Shown here one piece after another: positions 42,434-51,504 of a stretch of DNA of 64,000 bases; position 1 is the stretch's first letter; each line of letters opens with the position of its first letter. The notes below the pieces were generated by a model that saw nothing but the letters and a program-made list of their open reading frames with translations, did not search any database and had not been told where the DNA came from. The stretch is from Synergistaceae bacterium UBA6101 (GTDB lineage Bacteria > Synergistota > Synergistia > Synergistales > Synergistaceae), in contig DIWR01000011.1 in assembly GCA_002428495.1 (NCBI GenBank), positions 150,437 through 214,436 of the forward strand. Direction: 5' to 3'. The position numbers were made by a program, and so were the translations under genes.

Positions 42434-43219
42434 TCATTTCCCCTTAAAGACCGGCTTTTCCTTTTTGAAAAAGGCATCTACCGCGTTTCTGTGATCTTCG
42501 GTCTGTATGCATTGTGCCTGAAGGAGGGCTTCCTGCTCCAGCAGCTGATCCAGTGTCATTGCGGCTGAAGCGTTGATCAGCGTTTTTGCCATTCTGTGAG
42601 CAAAAGAGGGGCCCTGCGCAATCTTTTTTGCCAGCTCGAACGACTCTTCAAACAGCTTTTCTGAGGGTGTGACTTTGTTCACTATCCCGATCTCTTTTGC
42701 TTCGGCAGCAGAAATGTTTCTTCCTGTAAATACAAGCTCTTTTGCTTTCTGAAGACCCACCAGCCTCGGAAGTGCATATAGGCCTCCAAGGTCAGGGATC
42801 AGTCCCACGTTTGCAAATGCCATGCCGAATTTTGCGTCCTCTGATGCAAGGATCATGTCTGCGTGGAGTGCGATGCAGAAGCCTGCTCCGACTGCGTATC
42901 CGTTCACGGCGGCAATGGTCGGCTTGCACATACCCGCAAACTGACTGACCCAGGGGGCAAACCTTTTCATGTAGAGATAACCTTCATTGGCATCAAATCC
43001 CTCTGAAAACCTCTTCAGGTCTCCTCCGGCACAAAATGCCCTGCCTGTTCCTGTAAGTATCACAGCCCTTACAGACTCATCTCTTTCAACGTCTGATGTC
43101 GCGTCGCAGAGCTCTTCAAAGAGGAGACTTTCAAGAGCGTTCATCGACTCGGGGGAATTCATTCTTATAACTGCAACATTTTGTTCTTTGACAAGCTCTA
43201 TCTTTTTATATCCTGACAT
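42434..43219 (-). CDS. Enoyl-CoA hydratase/isomerase family protein
   Basis: 261 residues from ATG 43219 (AAGGAG upstream). A crotonase-fold protein: AVILTGTGRAFCAGGDLKRF and AAVNGYAVGAGFCIALHADM form the oxyanion hole, with DLGGLYALPRLVG at the usual catalytic Glu/Asp region. A carboxyl residue in the second catalytic position is Asp/Gly rather than the typical Glu-Gly, so hydratase versus isomerase or other CoA activity is open. Last gene of the 48.7-42.4 kb minus-strand run. Confidence 0.85.
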   Translation of the reverse strand: MSGYKKIELVKEQNVAVIRMNSPESMNALESLLFEELCDATSDVERDESVRAVILTGTGRAFCAGGDLKRFSEGFDANEGYLYMKRFAPWVSQFAGMCKPTIAAVNGYAVGAGFCIALHADMILASEDAKFGMAFANVGLIPDLGGLYALPRLVGLQKAKELVFTGRNISAAEAKEIGIVNKVTPSEKLFEESFELAKKIAQGPSFAHRMAKTLINASAAMTLDQLLEQEALLQAQCIQTEDHRNAVDAFFKKEKPVFKGK

Positions 43220-43266
43220 CTCATCACTCCTTAATGTCATGCCCGCACTGCGCAGGGACCCTTGCA

Positions 43267-44184
43267 TTATACCGAAAAAATGCTGAGATATTTATCTCCC
43301 CTGTCAGGCTGGACAGTGACAACTATGTTATCTGGCGGAAGTTTTTTTGCTTCCTGAAGTGCAGCCCATACGTTTGCTCCGGTCGATATGCCGCTGAAAA
43401 GCCCCTCTTCGGAAGCAAGCCACCTGGCTGTCGCAAGGGCATCTTCGTCGCTTACCCTTTCGAAACTCGCAACAGTTGATCTATCTAGATTTTTGGGAAC
43501 AAAATTTGCACCTATCCCCTGTATTTTATGAGGACCGGATCTGCCCTCTGTAACGATCGGGCTGGCGAGAGGCTCAACAGCTATTATTCTCACATCGGGG
43601 AACTCTTTGCGAAGCACTTTTCCAACACCGCTTACTGTCCCACCTGTGCCAAACCCCGCTACAAAAGCCGCTATTTTTTTGTCCTTCGGAACCTGCCTCA
43701 GTATCTCAGGACCTGTAGTCATCTCGTGTGCCCATGGATTGCCTTCGTTTGAAAACTGGTCCAGCATAAGTGCGTTTTTCTCCTTTGAGAGAAACTCGCA
43801 GGCGGCATTTACAGACCCCTGCATCCCTTCCTTTGCGGGAGTAAGGATAAGTTCTGCGCCAAAGGAGGATAGTATCGTCCTTCTCTCTACAGACATCGAC
43901 TCAGGCATTGTGAGTACGACCCTCAGCCCCATAGCTCTTCCAAGCAGCGCAAGTCCTATGCCTGTATTTCCGCTTGTCGGCTCCACAAGGACCGTATCGC
44001 TCTTCAGGTCGCCTCTGAGCTCAGCTCTTTTGAGCATTCCCCATACTGCCCTGTCCTTTATCGATCCTCCGGGGTTGGAACCTTCCAGTTTTATCCATAC
44101 ATCGGCTCCCCCCGTCTCTGTCCTTAGTTTATAGAGCGGGGTATTGCCTATGAGTTTCAATATTTCGATATCGTCAACTTTCAT
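43267..44184 (-). CDS. cysK: Cysteine synthase (O-acetylserine sulfhydrylase)
   Basis: 305 residues from ATG 44184 (GGAAGGA upstream). PLP enzyme: KLEGSNPGGSIKDRA holds the Schiff-base Lys, VEPTSGNTGIGLAL the asparagine loop, AGFGTGGTVSGVGKVL the phosphate loop. Makes cysteine from O-acetylserine and sulfide; degradation in reverse is possible in an amino acid fermenter. No cysE neighbour is seen. Confidence 0.93.
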   Translation of the reverse strand: MKVDDIEILKLIGNTPLYKLRTETGGADVWIKLEGSNPGGSIKDRAVWGMLKRAELRGDLKSDTVLVEPTSGNTGIGLALLGRAMGLRVVLTMPESMSVERRTILSSFGAELILTPAKEGMQGSVNAACEFLSKEKNALMLDQFSNEGNPWAHEMTTGPEILRQVPKDKKIAAFVAGFGTGGTVSGVGKVLRKEFPDVRIIAVEPLASPIVTEGRSGPHKIQGIGANFVPKNLDRSTVASFERVSDEDALATARWLASEEGLFSGISTGANVWAALQEAKKLPPDNIVVTVQPDRGDKYLSIFSV

Positions 44185-44212
44185 GTGGATCCTTCCAGTC
44201 TTATCAGATTTC

Positions 44213-44473
44213 CTATTCAGCTGCTTTTTCAAAGACAGCCTTTACCTTCTCTGCGTCCACCGCTCCCTCATGTACCTTTTCGTCTCCTACAAAAAAGCAT
44301 GGCACGTAAAAGTAATCACACTTGTCAGCCTCTTCCGGCTGCAGTTTTTCGTCGATCATCACAAACGGAATCTCTTTGTATTCCGGCTTGGCGTCAAGAA
44401 GCGACGATATTAACTTCCTTGCTTTGGCACAGTGCGGACAGCTTTCGAACATAAACATCTTGATCTCTTTCAT
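44213..44473 (-). CDS. Glutaredoxin-like thioredoxin-fold protein
   Basis: 86 residues; starts MKEIKMFMFESCPHCAKARK with a CPHC redox pair at the usual place, followed by a conserved cis-Pro region (YFYVPCFFVGDEKVHEG). A strong RBS (AAAGGAGGTACC) precedes ATG 44473. Adjacent to cysK, so a role in thiol chemistry is reasonable, but the partner is unknown. Confidence 0.85.
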   Translation of the reverse strand: MKEIKMFMFESCPHCAKARKLISSLLDAKPEYKEIPFVMIDEKLQPEEADKCDYFYVPCFFVGDEKVHEGAVDAEKVKAVFEKAAE

Positions 44474-44517
44474 TTTGGTACCTCCTTTTAGGTATCGAAA
44501 ATAAGGCAGTATCAGGT

Positions 44518-44976
44518 TCAGTTATGGATCACTACGTATAAATTCAGCCAGAAGGCAAAAAATCCCCAAAGAACATAAGGAATAAGAAGTGCCGCTGCAG
44601 GGCGGTCATGCCTTGTAAATTCTGCAGCAGTCCACAGGAGGGAACAAATTAGCAGAAACAGGACTGCTAGGGCGCAGGATGGCTGTCTGTAGTGGAAAAA
44701 GACCCAGCTCCATGCAAGATTCAGCAACAGCTGTACCAAGTAGGGCACAATTGCCCTGAATTCCGCCTTCCTTGCAACCCTGAAAGCAGAATATCCCATC
44801 AGTGCGTAGAGAAAAGACCATACTATGGGAAAGGCTATGTTGGGAGGAGTCAATGAAGAGCGGACAAGACCGCTGTACCAGAGCATAGAGTTTTCGTCCA
44901 TCGCCCTGCTCCCCAAAAATGCGACTGTAAATGAGAGGCCTTCCCAGAATAAGAGGGAACGGAATATCTTCCTCAT
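44518..44976 (-). CDS. tspO: TspO/MBR-family membrane protein
   Basis: 152 residues from ATG 44976 (GTG at 44982 is the alternative). Five hydrophobic segments, with SSLTPPNIAFPIVWSFLYALMG, LNLAWSWVFFHYRQP and PYVLWGFFAFWLNLYVV, the TspO pattern. TspO binds tetrapyrroles/porphyrins and affects stress responses in several bacteria. It follows the diguanylate cyclase directly (stop at 44983), so the two are likely co-translated. Confidence 0.9.
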   Translation of the reverse strand: MRKIFRSLLFWEGLSFTVAFLGSRAMDENSMLWYSGLVRSSLTPPNIAFPIVWSFLYALMGYSAFRVARKAEFRAIVPYLVQLLLNLAWSWVFFHYRQPSCALAVLFLLICSLLWTAAEFTRHDRPAAALLIPYVLWGFFAFWLNLYVVIHN

Positions 44977-44982
44977 GCTCAC

Positions 44983-47900
44983 TTATCCTCCTTTTTCCTC
45001 TGACGACTCAATGATCCGCCTTTTGCTTATCTCGTCTGCAACAAAGTATGCCACTGATTCAAGTACGTACATCTCCCCCTTGTACCTTCTCGGGGTATCG
45101 ACACCGACAAATCCCCAGAACTTTCCTTTTATCGTTATGGGTATTGCATACATATCCTCTATCCCCTGGATGGCAAGCCTTTCGTACTCATCAGGATCGC
45201 TCTCCCTGAACTCAGAAATGTCAGTCAGGAATACAGGTTCCTGTTTTGAAAATGCATTATGCCAAAGCGGTGACCTGTCCAGCGGGAAATTCTGGAGGTT
45301 GCCAATTTCGGGCGCCACTCCCTCTGCAAGCCACTCATTGGTCATGCTTATCGTCTGTCCGTCTTCGTTGATCCTCATCATGTAACTCCTGTCTGCCCTG
45401 TAGAGTTCCGCCACACGCCTGAGGATGATGTTCATAGACTCTTCAAGGCTGGTTGCATAAGTCATCTCACCGATCCCATCCAGAAGCGCCTTTTCGATCT
45501 TCAGCCTTGAAGAGAGCATTTTCTGCTGTTCCTGCTTCTCTGTCAGGTTGATCGCCCATTCTATCCGGGCAAGCCTTCCGTCCCAGTCCAGAAGTTTATC
45601 CTTAAGCAAATAGTGGTTTCCTGAATCTGTGTGTGTATTTTCCCAGACATAGTATTTATCCCTCGAAAGGAGATGCATCGTACAGAAAGAGCAAGGCTGA
45701 TCATTTCCATAGAAAAAATCATGGCATTTGCTGCCTTTGAAGTCTCTTCCCTTGATCCACGGAAGTTCCCTGCCTGCCTTATTCAGATAAAGGAGATCAT
45801 AGTTATCTGCGTCGCTTACGTATACAACGTCATCTGTTTCATCCAACATTACTTCCCAGTTTTTCATCTGGGAAATTTTCTCACTATAAAGGGCTCGTTC
45901 CCTCGCTCTGAGGACAAAGAGGCTTATTGTGTCTGATATTGTCCTTATAGTGTCTTTTTCCTCTTTTGTGAAGATATGCTTCTCCTTAAAATATTCAAAG
46001 GCAAGCACAGCCTTCCTTTTGCCACTTTCGACTATGTAACAGAGCATTGTCGACTTGACGCCCCGCACCTTCATGTGGTCATTCTCAAGATAGTCGGGGA
46101 TGCCTTTTTCGGCTTCTTCGCACAACAGTATGTCGTTCTCGTCAAGCTGAGCTTTTATTGAGGACCACTCATCAGCAGGGAACGTTTTTCCTTCTCTTTT
46201 AAGCGGGGGCACTCCCTCGTCGCACCACTCGTATAGGATATCGTAGTATGTCTCGTCCTCTGAAAAGACAGAGACATCCATCCTCCCCATCTTGAAGGAG
46301 TTTCCCACAAACTCAAGGAGTATTGGCACAGCTGTATCAACGTTCTCGTATTGGCTGAAGAGTTTAAGGATGTATTCAGCCACATTTTCCCTGAAATTTT
46401 TCTGGACCAGCCCCTGCCTCTGGTTGATCTCTGTTCTTTCTCCTGTCAACCTGTCTTGGGGCAGATCACTCTCACATATTGAATTTGTGTAGATAGTATA
46501 TTGATTTTTTCCGCTGTTCTTAGAGAAATAGAGCGAGAGGTCTGCCTTCTGCATCAGTTTTTCGTATGTTGTCCCATCCGATGGATATAATGAAATTCCG
46601 ATACTGCATGATATTCCATATTCATTCCCCTCTTTGCGGAATGACCGTTTGAATGCGTTCAGAATTTTCTCCGCTTTAGAACGTATTACAGCGGTATCGC
46701 TGGTGTTAGCCATGAATACTACGAATTCGTCGCCGCCTATCCTTCCGATAATGTCAGAATCCCTGAAAAGTGATTTCAGGGTGTGAGCCAATTCACTTAG
46801 GACCGCATCACCATAGAGATGTCCGAGAGTATCGTTGACTCGTTTGAAATTGTCTATGTCCAGCATCATAAATGCTCCCTGGCCTTCTCTGCCGCTTATA
46901 TAACTTTCGATAAGATCCCTGGTCGATACCTTGTTAAAAAGCTGTGTAAGTGGATCTTTCATTGCGCTCTCCTCAGCAGTAAGCAGCTTTCTTTTTTGCT
47001 CATCTATGTCAGAAAGTATGCCAACCACTTTTATGGGATTGCCAGTTTCATCCGCAATTAATGACATTGAGACCTTATACCATAAAGGATCACCGTATTT
47101 ATTTACCGCCCTTACCTCAAAAGAGCTTTCCTTGAGTCCTTCGGCAGCCCGTTCAAAAAGGGAAATGATATCTTGTGCGTCTTCCTGTGAAAAGGCTTCG
47201 TATCCTTCCAGGCAGTAAGGGAAATTATCATAACTGGGGAGAGCGTCAAAGAAATCCAAATAATTATCGGAATGAGAGATCCGGCCCGTTTTAATGTCCC
47301 ATTCAAAGAATATTACGCTGGTGAGCTCTTTGACGATATCAAACTGCTCCTTGTTAATATACAGCTCCTGATCGGCCATTTTTATGTCTGTGATATCAGA
47401 AAGGATCGCAACTATCTCTTTGGTCTCCTCATCACCGGTAACGTAATCCACGCTGAGACAAATCCATCGTGTGCTGCCGTCTTCCATATCCAGTCTTAAT
47501 TCGGACTCAAAAGCCTCTTCGTTCATTATTTTTTTTGCGTAATCATTTCTTTTTTCTTCAGAGATAGGAGCCGACAAAATGTTCAAAATGTTATTATTGC
47601 ATTCTTTTTCAAATATTTCCTTTGTTTTGCCTATCAGCTCGTAAAACCTCTCGTTTGTGGATCTTATTTTCCATTCTGACCCTTCGCGGACATATCGCAC
47701 AATGCCGCCCGGCATACTGTCGTGCAGAAGAGAAAGCTCCCTGTTCGTACTTTCGATGATCTCTGAATTTTTCTTAATGGCAATGAAGAAATAGTACATA
47801 ATTGATGCAAAAGTAATTATGGATACCAGCACGAATGCCAATCCCTTGAAGAATTGCCCTGAGGCTGCGGAAAAGACCACATCTTCGGGAACAGAAGTGA

Positions 47901-48711
47901 TAAGGTACATGTCTGCTATTTCTACAGGCAGATAACTCACAGCTCTGTTGCCGCTTTTGATAGGATATATCATTTCTCCTGAGGCATTTTTTTTGATTGC
48001 GTCTGCAATAGCAGTGTAATATTTTTTTCCGTCAGCACCTCCGGGTACAGATGAAAAAAGCTCACTTAGGGTCATTGCTTTTTTATTTGCTGAAGGGTGG
48101 TCTGACCTGGCGATAATAGTTCCGTCTTTTGACAAAAGATAACAATATCCCGTACCCTTGAAAATATCAAAAGTGACCAGTGCATTCAGTTTGTCCCTGT
48201 AAAATCGTGCAGAAAGGACCCCTATGACCTCATCGTTGTGCCTTACAGGGGAGTTAATAGTGAGACAATGATCTGTTTCAGAACTAAACACTTTAATGTC
48301 GGGATAAAAAATGTTTCTTGACATAAGGTCTCTGTAATATGTTCTCTCTTCATCGCCAATGCCGGTGCCAAAGAACATATTCCCATTCCTGTTAATGAGG
48401 TAGAGAGCGCCAAAATCGGTAAACCAGTTCTGCTCTCTGATGAACCTTATAGCCTCGGCTGAGTTGAGGTCCGGTGTCAGTCTGCCCAGATTTACAGAAA
48501 TGCTCGACACAAAGTTTTTGTTTATCTGAAGATTTTGCCTAAGCATGACAACATTCTGCTTTTCAAGGTCATGCATCGAAGCAAAGACCTCTTTCCTGGC
48601 ATTGCTGTATGTCATATTCATAAATATCACGGCTGAAAATATAAAGACAAGGGCAGCAATTACCGCTGCGTTTGTGATATTTTTACTGCCGCGTTCCCCT
48701 ATTGTTGCCAA
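44983..48711 (-). CDS. Large multi-sensor diguanylate cyclase
   Basis: 1,242 residues. Order: TM at ~13-33; extracytoplasmic Cache-like sensor ~40-285; TM ~288-311; PAS ~325-445; PAS ~450-573; GGDEF ~583-745; GAF-like ~780-935; a PAS-like region ~948-1060 with a cysteine cluster (C996, C1007, C1010 in a CHDFF...CSFC arrangement); GAF ~1078-1235. The site is intact (RIGGDEF, 657-663), with the inhibitory RxxD site (RDSD) five residues before it. No EAL or HD-GYP domain, so a c-di-GMP producer with feedback. A cytosolic sensor array placed after the catalytic domain is unusual. Confidence 0.92.
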   Translation of the reverse strand: MATIGERGSKNITNAAVIAALVFIFSAVIFMNMTYSNARKEVFASMHDLEKQNVVMLRQNLQINKNFVSSISVNLGRLTPDLNSAEAIRFIREQNWFTDFGALYLINRNGNMFFGTGIGDEERTYYRDLMSRNIFYPDIKVFSSETDHCLTINSPVRHNDEVIGVLSARFYRDKLNALVTFDIFKGTGYCYLLSKDGTIIARSDHPSANKKAMTLSELFSSVPGGADGKKYYTAIADAIKKNASGEMIYPIKSGNRAVSYLPVEIADMYLITSVPEDVVFSAASGQFFKGLAFVLVSIITFASIMYYFFIAIKKNSEIIESTNRELSLLHDSMPGGIVRYVREGSEWKIRSTNERFYELIGKTKEIFEKECNNNILNILSAPISEEKRNDYAKKIMNEEAFESELRLDMEDGSTRWICLSVDYVTGDEETKEIVAILSDITDIKMADQELYINKEQFDIVKELTSVIFFEWDIKTGRISHSDNYLDFFDALPSYDNFPYCLEGYEAFSQEDAQDIISLFERAAEGLKESSFEVRAVNKYGDPLWYKVSMSLIADETGNPIKVVGILSDIDEQKRKLLTAEESAMKDPLTQLFNKVSTRDLIESYISGREGQGAFMMLDIDNFKRVNDTLGHLYGDAVLSELAHTLKSLFRDSDIIGRIGGDEFVVFMANTSDTAVIRSKAEKILNAFKRSFRKEGNEYGISCSIGISLYPSDGTTYEKLMQKADLSLYFSKNSGKNQYTIYTNSICESDLPQDRLTGERTEINQRQGLVQKNFRENVAEYILKLFSQYENVDTAVPILLEFVGNSFKMGRMDVSVFSEDETYYDILYEWCDEGVPPLKREGKTFPADEWSSIKAQLDENDILLCEEAEKGIPDYLENDHMKVRGVKSTMLCYIVESGKRKAVLAFEYFKEKHIFTKEEKDTIRTISDTISLFVLRARERALYSEKISQMKNWEVMLDETDDVVYVSDADNYDLLYLNKAGRELPWIKGRDFKGSKCHDFFYGNDQPCSFCTMHLLSRDKYYVWENTHTDSGNHYLLKDKLLDWDGRLARIEWAINLTEKQEQQKMLSSRLKIEKALLDGIGEMTYATSLEESMNIILRRVAELYRADRSYMMRINEDGQTISMTNEWLAEGVAPEIGNLQNFPLDRSPLWHNAFSKQEPVFLTDISEFRESDPDEYERLAIQGIEDMYAIPITIKGKFWGFVGVDTPRRYKGEMYVLESVAYFVADEISKRRIIESSEEKGG

Positions 48712-49039
48712 GAGGATTACCTCCCCTGAAAGAAATTGCCGATAGGTATCAAAAACGAGCCTTTTATCAGAAAGATAAAACGCTCTGTAAGTTTGTTAAA
48801 ACGCGAGGCCTGTTCTTATCTGTTGCAATTTCATAATAAAGAGCTTGTTTTCTACAAATTGTTAAAAACAAGAATTATTATAATTATAACCTTTTTATCG
48901 CATTTTAATCATTCTGATGGTCTTCGAATATTCAAGATAAGTTTGATTTTATGATATCACACGGGTAAAAAAGATTGATACAGTTTTGCATGACAAAAAC
49001 TTACGCTGTTATATTCGTTCAATCATTACTGAACTGTAA
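48712..49039. other. AT-rich gene-free gap upstream of the diguanylate cyclase
   Basis: This 328-bp stretch holds the RBS of the cyclase (GGGGAGG near 48720) and must hold its promoter; several TATAAT-like boxes occur near 48890 but no convincing -35 partner. An inverted repeat CTTGTTTT/AAAACAAG (48844-48851 and 48865-48872) may be an operator. No terminator was recognised for the flavoprotein gene that ends at 49040. Confidence 0.5.
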
Positions 49040-50527
49040 TCAATCATTTTCCCTGAAATGCGTACCAAGCGAGCCCTTCCTCTTGAGCGCTGCATCGGCG
49101 ACAGCAGACGCTGTATCCGTCAGCCCTCTCATCTCCAGTGCAAGAAGCATCTCTGTCGGTCTGCTTATCATGAGTTTCCTATCAGCAATGTCATGTATCT
49201 TCGACTGCGCGCGAATGATGTTTTTTTCACTTCTCACCGGTCCAAGAAGATCCCAGGCAGTTTTCTGCAATTCTGACCTCAGAATTGATGGCGCTGTGCC
49301 TTTTTCAGAATTTGCAACCGGCGGGCAGCATTCCGGCTCGTGGTGGAATTTTGTCTCCCATGCGTCGCCCCCTGCCGCGTTCCTTCCGGCAATGATCCCA
49401 AAAGTCACTATGTTTGAAAATGCATTCCCGCCGATCCTGTTTGCCCCGTCAACTCCACCGGTGGCCTCCCCGCATGCATAAAGGCCGGAGATGCCTGTCC
49501 TGCACCCAGTATCTATCTTTATCCCGCCGGACATGTAATGCTGTATCGGAGATACCCTTACAGGCCGCCTAAAATGGTCGAAAAATCTGTGGTCTATCGT
49601 CAGCGAATATCTAAGCCCGCGATCCTCCCATTTTTCGTCGCTCACATCTTCAAGGTGGGCAAACACAGGCCCTTTCTCTTCTTTTTTTGCCATAAGGACA
49701 GAGCATCTGTCCCTCGCAAAGAGGTTGGCCTCAGCACCGTTTATATATCCCCACTCTTTTATTGCCTTGATAAAAAATTCATCTCCGGTTTCGTCTGTGA
49801 TCCTAATATGATCAACAAGACCAGTGTCTGCCAGCCATACGGGCAACCCGGGCTCCGCCCAGCCAATGGGATAGAACTGTACGAACTCCATGTCTATAAG
49901 CTCAAGCCCTGCTCTTTTTGCAAGCGAATAGCCGTCGCCTGTCATCCTTGACGGGTTGTCGCTCCTCCTGTAGATCTGCCCGCCTCCGCCCGTTGCTATA
50001 ATTACCGCGTCAGCTTGCAACGATAAGGTCCTTCCTGTTCTCCAGTCAACGGCGCTGACGCCGGAGATCTTTTCTTTTGTCAGATCAAGAGACGTGACGA
50101 CTGTCCATTCCATAAACTTGACGTTGGATCTTTTTGCGATCTCCACCAGTTGCCCTACAAACCCTGCCCCTCCCATCAGTTCATTGGGGGCGGTAGACCG
50201 TGTGTTTGCACTTCCGCGTGTAAATTCTATTTTCACGCCAAGCTCAGCAAGCCTTTTAAGGCTCTCTTCGCTCTTTTCGGAAAGGATCCTAACCAGAGAT
50301 GGGTCATTTATTCCCTTTCCTACCTCTATAGTCTTTGCAAAATGTTCTTTCGGGGTCACACCGCAGACCGGAAGCGTAAAAAATCCGGCTCCATAAGCAG
50401 TACACGTTCCCAAACCCGCCGAAGTCTTTGATATTACGGTAACATCAGCTCCGGCCATAGCGGCTTCTATTGCCGCGGTAAGACCTGCGCCTCCCGCACC
50501 AACAACTATTACCTTTTTCTGCGCCAT
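49040..50527 (-). CDS. FAD-dependent dehydrogenase/fumarate-reductase-like flavoprotein
   Basis: 495 residues. IVVGAGGAGLTAAIEAA (FAD Rossmann motif), IIATGGGGQIYRRSDNPSRMTGDGY, SPIQHYMSGGIKID at the active-site region, and GLYACGEATGGVDGANRIGGN, the SdhA/FrdA/NadB family pattern. No Fe-S partner subunit is next to it. It may oxidise or reduce a dicarboxylate-like intermediate. It has its own promoter and lies downstream of a terminator after yqeB, so it is a separate transcription unit next to the Mo-hydroxylase cluster. Confidence 0.85.
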   Translation of the reverse strand: MAQKKVIVVGAGGAGLTAAIEAAMAGADVTVISKTSAGLGTCTAYGAGFFTLPVCGVTPKEHFAKTIEVGKGINDPSLVRILSEKSEESLKRLAELGVKIEFTRGSANTRSTAPNELMGGAGFVGQLVEIAKRSNVKFMEWTVVTSLDLTKEKISGVSAVDWRTGRTLSLQADAVIIATGGGGQIYRRSDNPSRMTGDGYSLAKRAGLELIDMEFVQFYPIGWAEPGLPVWLADTGLVDHIRITDETGDEFFIKAIKEWGYINGAEANLFARDRCSVLMAKKEEKGPVFAHLEDVSDEKWEDRGLRYSLTIDHRFFDHFRRPVRVSPIQHYMSGGIKIDTGCRTGISGLYACGEATGGVDGANRIGGNAFSNIVTFGIIAGRNAAGGDAWETKFHHEPECCPPVANSEKGTAPSILRSELQKTAWDLLGPVRSEKNIIRAQSKIHDIADRKLMISRPTEMLLALEMRGLTDTASAVADAALKRKGSLGTHFREND

Positions 50528-50543
50528 CTGATCACCTCATCCG

Positions 50544-50572
50544 ATTATCTTACTATTAGTTTTTAATGTCAA
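50544..50572 (-). promoter_or_regulatory. Promoter of the flavoprotein gene
   Basis: TTGACA (50572-50567), 17-bp spacer, GATAAT (50549-50544), then a GAGGTGATC RBS before ATG 50527. Very close to consensus. Confidence 0.8.
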
Positions 50573-50595
50573 AATTATAACAGAGGGAAGATATG

Positions 50596-50632
50596 AAAAA
50601 GGCAGTCACGACACAAACTGTCAGTGGCTGCC
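50596..50632 (-). terminator. Terminator after yqeB
   Basis: GGCAGCCACTGACA and GGCAGTCACGACA pair as a 12- to 13-bp stem with a G-T pair and one bulge, loop GTTTG, followed on the minus strand by TTTTTCATATC. It ends the cluster transcript that runs down from about 62.8 kb. Confidence 0.75.
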
Positions 50633-50691
50633 ATGTAATTAATTGATTTTCTTATTTCAGGAAAGTGATAAGTTTTTATTCCGTCAAAGCA

Positions 50692-51474
50692 TCATGAGCT
50701 CATTATGACTTCCAGAACTCCCCCGGCTATGGCAAGGGCTTTGTCTGTAATGCTGAAACAGTGTTCCCTTTCTCCTCTTGGATCTATGTCACCTATCTTG
50801 AGCCCTTTTTTTACTTTTACCGAAGGGTGTATCAATCCCCTGACTATTCCCTCTATCTGAGAACATACAGGAAGACCTTCAACATGAGCAACCGTATCAC
50901 CTGGCATAACTGAGTCGCCTATGCTTTTTACAGGGGTAACGCAGCCTTCACCCGGTGACCTGAGCAGCCTTTCAACAGTGTAGCCTTTGATAATCCCGGG
51001 AACACCGGTATTGGGTATGGCAGATCCATTTCTGATGACCCTGCCCAGGTAATGTCCCCGTTTTGTTTCGATTACTGCATCGACATCATCCGGCGCGGAA
51101 AAACCCGGGCCTATTCCTATCACAACAGGGGCCATGTTTTTATTGGTTCCAAGATTCTGTTTTGCCATTATTGCGTCTACAAGAATGTCTGGCTTTATAG
51201 CACTGATGGAAAGACCTTCGGGGTCAACCAAAACAGATATCCTGCTTTGGTCACATGAAAAATCATTCAGAGAGTCTATCCTGACAGCCTTCATGTCTTC
51301 GATCACTGCTTCTCCGTCAAATACTGCAGAGGCGACGGAAACAGTTCTTCTCACGACCAAAGGAGCAGAGATCTCCAGCGAAAGGACTGAGTATCCGGCC
51401 TTCCATAATCTGTATATGACACCTGTTGCTAGATCTCCCCCGCCCCTGACTATCGCAAGTTTATCAGACTCCAA
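50692..51474 (-). CDS. yqeB: YqeB / EF2563-family selenium-dependent molybdenum hydroxylase system protein
   Basis: 260 residues. IVRGGGDLATGVIYRLWKAG at the N-terminus, VVIGIGPGFSAPDDVDAVIETKRGH in the middle and a C-terminal biotinyl-like hairpin region (GDTVAHVEGLPVCSQIEGIV) are typical. The family has been tied by phylogenetic profiling to selenium-dependent molybdenum hydroxylases. The start is likely the TTG at 51474, because GGAGG lies nine bases before it; an ATG at 51492 overlaps that RBS. Suggests that the neighbouring hydroxylase carries a labile selenium cofactor. Confidence 0.87.
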   Translation of the reverse strand: MESDKLAIVRGGGDLATGVIYRLWKAGYSVLSLEISAPLVVRRTVSVASAVFDGEAVIEDMKAVRIDSLNDFSCDQSRISVLVDPEGLSISAIKPDILVDAIMAKQNLGTNKNMAPVVIGIGPGFSAPDDVDAVIETKRGHYLGRVIRNGSAIPNTGVPGIIKGYTVERLLRSPGEGCVTPVKSIGDSVMPGDTVAHVEGLPVCSQIEGIVRGLIHPSVKVKKGLKIGDIDPRGEREHCFSITDKALAIAGGVLEVIMSS

Positions 51475-51504
51475 TGATTGACACCTCCACATTGACAGTT
51501 ACTT

